Assembly: GCA_934489945.1 (NCBI GenBank)
Contig: CAKSSY010000001.1
Location: 28,306 to 92,305 of the forward strand
Length of the DNA stretch: 64,000 nt
Direction of reading: 5' to 3'
Source of the DNA: an uncultured Eubacteriales bacterium
GTDB taxonomy: Bacteria > Bacillota > Clostridia > Oscillospirales > CAG-272
The position numbers were made by a program, and so were the translations under genes. This document shows, piece by piece, positions 57,895 to 64,000 of this stretch. The notes under the pieces were generated by a model. It saw only the letters and a program-made list of their open reading frames with translations, was not told where the DNA came from and did no database searches. The stretch's first letter is position 1. Each line of letters starts with the position of its first letter.

Positions 57895-59257
57895 GGATGA
57901 GATACTGACGCTTGATATTACCGAGGTCAACAATCTTGGATGCGGTGTCGGCAGACAGAATGGTATTGTGGTGTTCGTCAAGGGGGCTGTCACGGGAGAC
58001 AGAGTGACGGCAAAGATCATTAAAACAGAAAAAAACTATTGTGTGGGTCGGCTTGAAAACATCCTGACCCCCTCTCCGTATCGCGAAAAAAAGGATCCGT
58101 GTGTTGCTCCCGAAGCGTGCGGCGGATGTGTGTATCGTCATGTTACCTATGCGCACGAATCGGAGATGAAAAAGAGATATGTCGAAAACGCCTTTCGCCG
58201 GGCAGGACTTTCGGATGTGACGGTAGAGGATGTGCGTTCGACGGGAGAAACATCCGGATACCGGAACAAGGCACAATATCCGTTCGGACTTTCGGGCGGA
58301 AAAGTGCGTGTCGGATTTTATGCCAATCGCACGCACAAAGTCATGCCGTGTGAGTCCTGTGCCTTGCAACCGCGGATTTTTGAGGAGATTTGCCGTTTTG
58401 TTTGCGAATTTGCGGACGAACACGGTTACACGGTATACAATGAGGAGACCGGAAAGGGGCTGTTGCGTCACCTCTATCTGCGAATCGGAAAAAAAACGGG
58501 CGAGGTTATGGTTTGCCTTGTGATAAACGGCGATAGGATTCCGGAGGAGCGGAAATTTGCCGAGGAACTCGGAAAAAAATTCCATTGCGTGAAAAGCATG
58601 ATGCTCAACCGCAATGAACGAAGGACATCGGTTATTCTCGGCGAGGACTACCGAACCGTTGCCGGACATCCGTATATAGAGGATATTCTTTGTGGCAAAC
58701 GATTTCGGATCGCTCCTGCCGCATTTTATCAGGTGAATCACGACGGGGCAGAACTTCTCTACAGAATTGCCGCAGAAAAAGCCGCCCTTGCGGATACGGA
58801 TACCCTTTTGGATCTCTACTGCGGTATCGGTACAATCGGAATTTCGATTGCGGATGTTGAAACCCATGTGGTCGGTGTGGAGATCGTGGAAGATGCGGTG
58901 AAATGTGCAAGGAAAAACGCGGAGCAGAACGGATTGAAAAACGCCGAATTCTTTTGCGGGGACGCGGGAGATGTCGGTAAAGCCGTGGAACGAGCCATGA
59001 GAGCCTGCACAGACGGAACTCTGACGGTCATTGTCGATCCGCCGAGACGTGGTTTGGACATGGAGCTTATTTGTTGTCTTGCGGAAAAGAAAATTTCCAA
59101 GATTGTCTATGTTTCGTGCAATCCGGACACTTTGGCACGTGACTGTGCAGGGTTTCGGAAGTTTGGCTATTCCATCGGTGAGGTGACACCTGTAGATATG
59201 TTCCCGAAAACCGGACATGTTGAAACGGTTGTTTTGCTGTCAATGAAGTCAAGGTAA
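57884..59257 (+). CDS. 23S rRNA/tRNA (uracil-5-)-methyltransferase (RlmD/RlmCD, TrmA family)
   Basis: The 457-residue protein has an N-terminal TRAM domain, a four-Cys Fe-S site (CVAPEACGGCVY and CALQ), the SAM motif LLDLYCGIGTIGIS and the catalytic VSCNPDTLARD. Clostridial members methylate U1939 and/or U747 of 23S rRNA. AAGGAG four bases before ATG 57884, inside the end of the phosphatase gene, implies coupled translation. Confidence 0.92.
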   Translation: MFHKDEILTLDITEVNNLGCGVGRQNGIVVFVKGAVTGDRVTAKIIKTEKNYCVGRLENILTPSPYREKKDPCVAPEACGGCVYRHVTYAHESEMKKRYVENAFRRAGLSDVTVEDVRSTGETSGYRNKAQYPFGLSGGKVRVGFYANRTHKVMPCESCALQPRIFEEICRFVCEFADEHGYTVYNEETGKGLLRHLYLRIGKKTGEVMVCLVINGDRIPEERKFAEELGKKFHCVKSMMLNRNERRTSVILGEDYRTVAGHPYIEDILCGKRFRIAPAAFYQVNHDGAELLYRIAAEKAALADTDTLLDLYCGIGTIGISIADVETHVVGVEIVEDAVKCARKNAEQNGLKNAEFFCGDAGDVGKAVERAMRACTDGTLTVIVDPPRRGLDMELICCLAEKKISKIVYVSCNPDTLARDCAGFRKFGYSIGEVTPVDMFPKTGHVETVVLLSMKSR

Positions 59258-59284
59258 ATTTGGATTGAACGAGGAACAAACAAC

Positions 59285-59806
59285 ATGGAAATAACACGGA
59301 TTACGGGACCCGACGACGCGTTGTATCAAGAAGCTATGGCACTTTACAGAATCAGTTTTCCTTTCCACGAACAGCGTGAACCGTCTTCTCAGACAAAAAT
59401 TTTTGAACAGAACGATTACCATTTTGATGTGATTTGTGACAACGGAATTTTCATTGGTGAGATTTTATATTGGAATATTGGCGACTTTCTCTATATTGAA
59501 CATTTTTGTATTCTTCCCGCCGTGCGAAACAAGCACTATGGACAGAAAATTCTTGCCGAATTTCAAAAAATGCCTCTCATTCTTGAAATCGATCCTCCGA
59601 CAGATGCACTTTCCGTTCGGAGAAAGCATTTTTATGAGCGTTGCGGATTTGTGGAAAATCCATATTCTCACATTCATCCCCCGTATCATCGCGAAAACAG
59701 GGGACACGATCTTGTGGTTATGAGTGTGCCCAAAATATTGTCGGCAGAGGAATATCAACGCTTTCGCCGATATCTGTATGATGTGGTAATGAAAAATGTT
59801 TACTGA
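59285..59806 (+). CDS. GNAT-family N-acetyltransferase
   Basis: The 173-residue protein has the acetyl-CoA loop region LPAVRNKHYGQKILAEF and later RRKHFYERCGFVENPYSH, typical of GNAT fold proteins. Acceptor substrate is unknown. It follows the methyltransferase by 27 bases with GAGGAA upstream. Confidence 0.83.
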   Translation: MEITRITGPDDALYQEAMALYRISFPFHEQREPSSQTKIFEQNDYHFDVICDNGIFIGEILYWNIGDFLYIEHFCILPAVRNKHYGQKILAEFQKMPLILEIDPPTDALSVRRKHFYERCGFVENPYSHIHPPYHRENRGHDLVVMSVPKILSAEEYQRFRRYLYDVVMKNVY

Positions 59807-60075
59807 TTGCGGGGGTAGATGTCCCCTGTTTTGCAAACGTAAGAGGTATGGAAACGGTTTGTAATTTCTGACTGAATTTATAAAAAATGTCTTTTTTCAA
59901 AGGTTTATTATCTGTTTTTCGCTTTACTTCTATATCGGACTGCTCTATAATAGAAATGTAAAAAAAGAACACAATATGAGATACACAATGCGTAGCAGAA
60001 ATATAGGACAAGTATTTGCCGAAAAACAGATGACTCACAAATGCCGAAAATTCGACTCCCGTTCTGTTTTTTGAG

Positions 60076-60104
60076 TTGTAAACGGGATGTCGTTTTGTTA
60101 TAAT
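60076..60104 (+). promoter_or_regulatory. Promoter for glucokinase
   Basis: TTGTAA, 17 bases, TATAAT, about 28 bases before the ATG. A second candidate, TTTACT-17-TATAAT, lies at 59923-59951; the stretch between holds no supported gene. Confidence 0.65.
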
Positions 60105-60131
60105 AATTTACAAAATAAAGGAGTATTTGAT

Positions 60132-61091
60132 ATGTACAGAATCGGTGTTGATCTGGGAGGAACCAATATTGCTGTGGGGCTTGTGGATGAAACCTACAAG
60201 ATCGTTCTGAAAAAGAGCGTGCCTACGGGTGCTTCCCGTGCCCCGGAAGCGATTGTTGATGATATGGCGAAAGTTTGTCTTTCCGTGTGCGAGGAGGCGG
60301 GCGTGAATCTTGACACGGTGATTTCCGTCGGTATTGCAACACCCGGAACGGCAAATCATGATACCGGTGTGGTCGAATATGCCAACAATCTTCCGTTCCG
60401 CAAGTTCCCGCTCGGACCTGCACTTTCCGAAAAGCTCGGTGGCAAGACGGTTTATATCGAAAACGATGCCAATGCGGCAGCGTGGGGCGAAGCCATTGCC
60501 GGTGCTGCTAAGGGAACTCGTCAGTCGGTTATGATTACGCTTGGTACCGGTGTAGGCGGCGGCATTATCATTGACGGGAAGGTTATTTCCGGCTTTAACT
60601 ATGCGGGCGGAGAGTTGGGACATATTGTCATTGAACATAACGGCAGACCATGCTCCTGCGGCAGGCGCGGATGCTGGGAGGCATATAGCTCGGCTACGGC
60701 ACTTATCAACATGACAACCGAGAAGTTGGAAGAGTGTCAAAAAGAAGGAAGAAAAACCGTGATTGCGGATTATGTTGCCAGAGATGGCAGAGTGACGGGC
60801 AGAACTGCTTTTGATGCAATGCGTGCCGGTGATGCGGCGGGCAAGGAAGTGGTCGACCGGTATCTCTCCTATCTTGTGACGGGACTTGTAAATATCGTAA
60901 ACATTTTTCAGCCGGAGGTTATTTCGCTCGGCGGCGGTGTTTCCAATGAAGGACAGTCTCTTATTGATGCCATTCTTCCCGGAATCCGTGCACAGCAGTA
61001 CGGAAACGGTGTAGTACCTTCAACCGAGATCCGTATCGCTCAGCTTAAGAACGACGCCGGAATTATCGGAGCCGCAGTCCTCGGTATGTAA
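60132..61091 (+). CDS. ROK-family glucokinase
   Basis: The 319-residue kinase has IGVDLGGTNIAVGLVD for ATP, ENDANAAAWGE with the catalytic Asp, GTGVGGGIIIDG, and the ROK zinc site GRPCSCGRRGCWEAY. It phosphorylates glucose on entry into glycolysis, matching the PFK in the window. AAAGGAG precedes the ATG 60132. A large glycosidase gene follows at 48 bases and may be co-transcribed. Confidence 0.93.
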   Translation: MYRIGVDLGGTNIAVGLVDETYKIVLKKSVPTGASRAPEAIVDDMAKVCLSVCEEAGVNLDTVISVGIATPGTANHDTGVVEYANNLPFRKFPLGPALSEKLGGKTVYIENDANAAAWGEAIAGAAKGTRQSVMITLGTGVGGGIIIDGKVISGFNYAGGELGHIVIEHNGRPCSCGRRGCWEAYSSATALINMTTEKLEECQKEGRKTVIADYVARDGRVTGRTAFDAMRAGDAAGKEVVDRYLSYLVTGLVNIVNIFQPEVISLGGGVSNEGQSLIDAILPGIRAQQYGNGVVPSTEIRIAQLKNDAGIIGAAVLGM

Positions 61092-61139
61092 GAATTTTCC
61101 GAATTCCGCATTACAACTTATGAGACGGGGAGGAGCCAC

Positions 61140-64000
61140 ATGGAAGAACAAAAAAGCGAGTTGTTTTGTCCAAAACGGGAACCGGCACCGATTTATGTCG
61201 GCTATCGGGCACAGAAACCGGATGGCGGCTCTTTTCGGTTGCATATCGTGCTTTCGCCGACTCCCGGCATTTCCGGTTCTATCGGTTGCGATGCGGTTCT
61301 TCTCACAACCGGGGAGACGGGAGAAATTGTTTCTGCGTTGCTGAAGGGAAAAAAATACAAGGCGGAATTTACGTTTTCCGGTCTTCCTGCAAATTTGCCG
61401 GAAGGCTTTGAATTGCTCGTTCGTCCGTATGCGACGGATTCCGCCGGAATCCGGGCATATGGCAGATGCGTGAGACTCTTCTTCCGAAATCAGACGGATA
61501 AGAAGGGGTATCCGATTCTTTCTGTCGGAACCGTCGTGGACAGAACGGTTAAAGCAAACGACAGTACGTACATATTCTTTTCGGATGGACAGTGTGCAAA
61601 GCCTGTTTTGTTGCAGAAGCGATTGCAGGTAAGAAATCCGGGAGATGAAAACACGGCTCTTTATCGTGCGGCGTATTTTCGGTTTACGTTGGGAGCGAAG
61701 GATGTGGCGATGCTGTCGACGGCTGTGTCGGCGCAGTTGCGCGTCTATGTCGATGGTTCTTTTGATAGTGAGGGAACCCGCAGACGATATCCCATGACGG
61801 TATATGCCACGGCTGCTGACTGGAATGAAAATACACTGACTTATGACAGCCGAGAAAACTTTGCGGCGGACGAAAAAAGGATTGCTTCCTTTTCGTATAC
61901 GGATAAAACCTATCTTGTTGTAGACATTCTTGCGTACCTGAAAGAGAAAAAGCCGGCAGCAGACGGCAGTCTCACAGTGTCTTTCCGCTTCACCAATGAG
62001 GGACACGAGGATGCCTTGCTGACGTATCTTGCATCCCGGATAAGCGATTTTGCTCCGGTAATCCGAATTTCGGAATCTCTCTTTTCTCACGAACCGGAGC
62101 TTGAGAAGGTAAAAAATGACGGGTACGAACCGTGGGGATATGCCGAAAAGCTGACTGATGAATGGTTCGGAGAGCTTGTTGATCGGATTTTTCCGCGGGA
62201 CGCAAACGGTAATGTGACAGAGCATGAAATCAGGGCATTTTCCCCGGTTGGTTATGATGGAGAAGTCCCATGCGGCGATTTTACGGTCCGGACCGACTGG
62301 CGGAAGGGGACTGACTGGAAACCGACCGACACCGAAGCTCCTACGGGACGGTGGGAGTCACGGCGTTATGTGCGGACTTTGGATACCGTCGGAACTTCGT
62401 CGGGCAAACGGTTCCTTGATACACCGTTTGCTACACAGAAAACCGAATATGACCGTTACGGATATCCTGCCAATGCCGGGTTTACAGGAACGGCAACCGG
62501 TTTTTTTCATACGGAGCGCATCGGTGAACGGTTTTATTTGATTGATCCGCTTGGCAATCCCGGTTTTGCGGTCGGAATCAACACTTTTACGCTTGGTGAT
62601 TCGCAAAATCTGAAGAACTATGCCTTGGAACGCTATGGCGACACGGATACCTATTTTGATACCGTTACGAAGCGGCTGAAGGACATGGGCGTCAATGCCC
62701 AATTCGGCGGAGACTTTGACGAGCTTTTGAAAAAAGAACCCGATCTGCCTACGGTGGTTTCCATCGGCGTGGTCGGTCCGTATATGAATTCACTCGGACT
62801 TTCCACACAATCCGAATCTTACCGATTTGCCGCCAACAACACAATGAATGTGTTTGATCCGGATTTTGTAACGAGTACCCGAAGAATTGTTTCCGGGAAA
62901 ATTGAGGCGGGCGGGTATGTCGAAATGGCGAATCTTCTCGGATATACGACCGATAACGAACTCCCCTCCGGAACCGATATTCTTGAGAGATATTTGCTTG
63001 TCGACCCGCAAAATCCGTATAACAGTTTTTCCTATGCTGTGGCTTGGACGTGGCTTTCCAAACGGCTCGGAAAGCTCAATCCGACATTGGATGATCTGTT
63101 GTGTTCACCCGAGCACGCACAGATGAACAGTGAGTTTTTGGCGTTTATTTTTGCACGCATTTATGGTGTTGCGGGTGAGGCGATTCATCAGGTAGATCCG
63201 AACCATATGTATTTCGGCTCCCGTGTCAATGATATTTGCCGTACCGACAAAAACTATCTCCGTGTTGCAGGTTATTTTTTGGATGTGATTTCGGTAAATC
63301 TTTACGGCGGGCTGAATCCGGACGCGAAAACGCTTACCGATTTCTATCGTTATTCGGGGAAACCCTTCATCGTGACGGAGTTTTATGCCAAAGCGAAGGA
63401 TTCGGTTGATGCAAACGGTTATCCGCTTGCCAATCCGACAGGGGCGGGAATTCTCGTGAAAACCCAAAAGGCGCGTGCCGATTACTACGAGCACTATACG
63501 CTTGCTCTGATTGAGTCCGGGGCGGCGGTCGGTTGGGCATGGTATCGCTTGCGAGACAACGATCAGGGACTCTACCGTTCGGTCGGGAAAGAGAATGTTC
63601 TTTATATGTTATCGGTTAACTATAATACCTGTCGTGCCAATACCTATATGGAGGCAAACGGCAGGGTGCTGACCGCTGATGAGGCGGGGGAGGTTGAGCC
63701 GATTTATATTGGGGAACCGATTGCTTCCAATCAGTCGGTCAACAAGGGATTCTTCAACTGTCGTTTGGATTCTGCCGTCACTCTTTATCGTTACGATGGG
63801 GCGGGAACTTTATTGGGTGCCGAAACTTTTCCGGTCAAAACGCCGGATTCGTCCATACCTGCGGAGGGAATGGTACTGACATCGGTTGACGGAAAGAAAA
63901 CCTTTACTGTCGGCAGAAAAGACGAAAACGGCATTACGACCGAAACTGTGTTGACGGTTTTCGACGGGCAATATGTTGCACTGTGTGATTCGGTCAAGGC
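61140..64000 (+). CDS. Large clan GH-A glycoside hydrolase-like protein with CBM96/DNRLRE-like domain (3' end outside window)
   Basis: At least 953 residues are open to the window edge. No signal peptide is seen. Residues about 130-310 look like a DNRLRE/CBM96-type jelly roll (ALYRAAYFRFTLGAKD, TVYATAADWNENTLTYDS, TYLASRISDFAPVIRIS). Then comes a TIM-barrel with the acid/base candidate Glu607 in TDNELPSG and nucleophile candidate Glu747 in FIVTEFYAKA, 140 residues apart as in clan GH-A; the pattern resembles agarase-like (GH50/GH86-type) enzymes. Start ATG 61140 has GGAGG six bases upstream. A family number is not assigned. Confidence 0.72.
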   Translation, partial: MEEQKSELFCPKREPAPIYVGYRAQKPDGGSFRLHIVLSPTPGISGSIGCDAVLLTTGETGEIVSALLKGKKYKAEFTFSGLPANLPEGFELLVRPYATDSAGIRAYGRCVRLFFRNQTDKKGYPILSVGTVVDRTVKANDSTYIFFSDGQCAKPVLLQKRLQVRNPGDENTALYRAAYFRFTLGAKDVAMLSTAVSAQLRVYVDGSFDSEGTRRRYPMTVYATAADWNENTLTYDSRENFAADEKRIASFSYTDKTYLVVDILAYLKEKKPAADGSLTVSFRFTNEGHEDALLTYLASRISDFAPVIRISESLFSHEPELEKVKNDGYEPWGYAEKLTDEWFGELVDRIFPRDANGNVTEHEIRAFSPVGYDGEVPCGDFTVRTDWRKGTDWKPTDTEAPTGRWESRRYVRTLDTVGTSSGKRFLDTPFATQKTEYDRYGYPANAGFTGTATGFFHTERIGERFYLIDPLGNPGFAVGINTFTLGDSQNLKNYALERYGDTDTYFDTVTKRLKDMGVNAQFGGDFDELLKKEPDLPTVVSIGVVGPYMNSLGLSTQSESYRFAANNTMNVFDPDFVTSTRRIVSGKIEAGGYVEMANLLGYTTDNELPSGTDILERYLLVDPQNPYNSFSYAVAWTWLSKRLGKLNPTLDDLLCSPEHAQMNSEFLAFIFARIYGVAGEAIHQVDPNHMYFGSRVNDICRTDKNYLRVAGYFLDVISVNLYGGLNPDAKTLTDFYRYSGKPFIVTEFYAKAKDSVDANGYPLANPTGAGILVKTQKARADYYEHYTLALIESGAAVGWAWYRLRDNDQGLYRSVGKENVLYMLSVNYNTCRANTYMEANGRVLTADEAGEVEPIYIGEPIASNQSVNKGFFNCRLDSAVTLYRYDGAGTLLGAETFPVKTPDSSIPAEGMVLTSVDGKKTFTVGRKDENGITTETVLTVFDGQYVALCDSVK

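Noticed and set aside
57689..59218. 509-codon open frame on the minus strand
   Set aside because: Antisense to the methyltransferase gene, whose motifs are complete.
59975..60075. Short 32-codon ORF upstream of glucokinase
   Set aside because: It has an ATG but no ribosome binding site, no recognisable features and overlaps the promoter region.
61020..62225. 401-codon open frame on the minus strand
   Set aside because: Antisense to the large glycoside hydrolase-like gene, which shows domain features and a ribosome site.

Overview
The window reads as chromosomal DNA of an anaerobic, low- to mid-GC Firmicute of class Clostridia, probably an uncultured gut member of the Oscillospirales/Christensenellales type. 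The evidence is the strong AGGAGG-type ribosome binding sites, canonical TTGACA-17-TATAAT promoters, oxygen-sensitive enzymes (class III RNR activase, a second radical SAM activase, 2[4Fe-4S] ferredoxin), an rpsF-ssb-rpsR operon, a rsmI-holB-ricT-trmN6 housekeeping block, a CwlC-like mother-cell amidase and large carbohydrate ABC systems. The order-level placement is an inference. I see no phage, insertion sequence or CRISPR array.

Layout. 0-4.6 kb: the edge of a FliB-like Cys-cluster protein, then DUF3842, a FecCD/FepC/FepB-type metal-chelate ABC importer and DUF1893. 4.6-10.8 kb: a Q/N-rich microprotein, tRNA-Tyr and tRNA-Thr, two radical SAM activases facing each other, glycerol-1-phosphate dehydrogenase, CinA and phosphofructokinase. 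11-17.2 kb: a divergent sugar island with an AraC regulator and a serine hydrolase leftward, an esterase and a GH2 beta-galactosidase rightward. 17.2-25 kb: mostly leftward housekeeping genes (ttcA-like, trmN6, ferredoxin, ricT, holB, rsmI, ligA) with one rightward amidase. 25-29 kb: hibernation factor, flavodoxin, tRNA-Lys, a membrane-anchored hydrolase and rpsF-ssb-rpsR. 29-33 kb: potABCD. 33-35.6 kb: an M50 protease and iscS-iscU.

36.0-49.75 kb is the most distinctive part. One promoter, followed by a LacI-type operator candidate, drives seven tightly spaced genes ending at a 26-bp perfect hairpin. They encode a 1213-residue solute-binding protein with large N-terminal extra domains, a permease pair, an NHL-propeller/TPR/TM/Yip1 protein, a 1200-residue DUF5696 protein with a coiled coil, and a second permease pair. 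No ATPase is encoded, so a shared MsmX-like ATPase elsewhere is implied. I infer a surface glycan capture and import machine.

49.7-64 kb: an unknown membrane protein, an M14 peptidase, a uracil/xanthine permease behind an attenuator-like leader, a GH28-like beta-helix enzyme divergent from an AraC regulator, an MFS transporter, a metallophosphatase, an RlmD/TrmA-family methyltransferase, a GNAT, a ROK glucokinase, and a large clan GH-A enzyme running off the right edge. Carbohydrate genes (beta-galactosidase, esterase, GH28, GH-A enzyme, glucokinase, PFK) therefore surround the large ABC locus. Four related symmetrical hairpins of the form GRGCTGTTAAAAAC-loop-complement recur between genes and look like a dispersed bidirectional terminator family.
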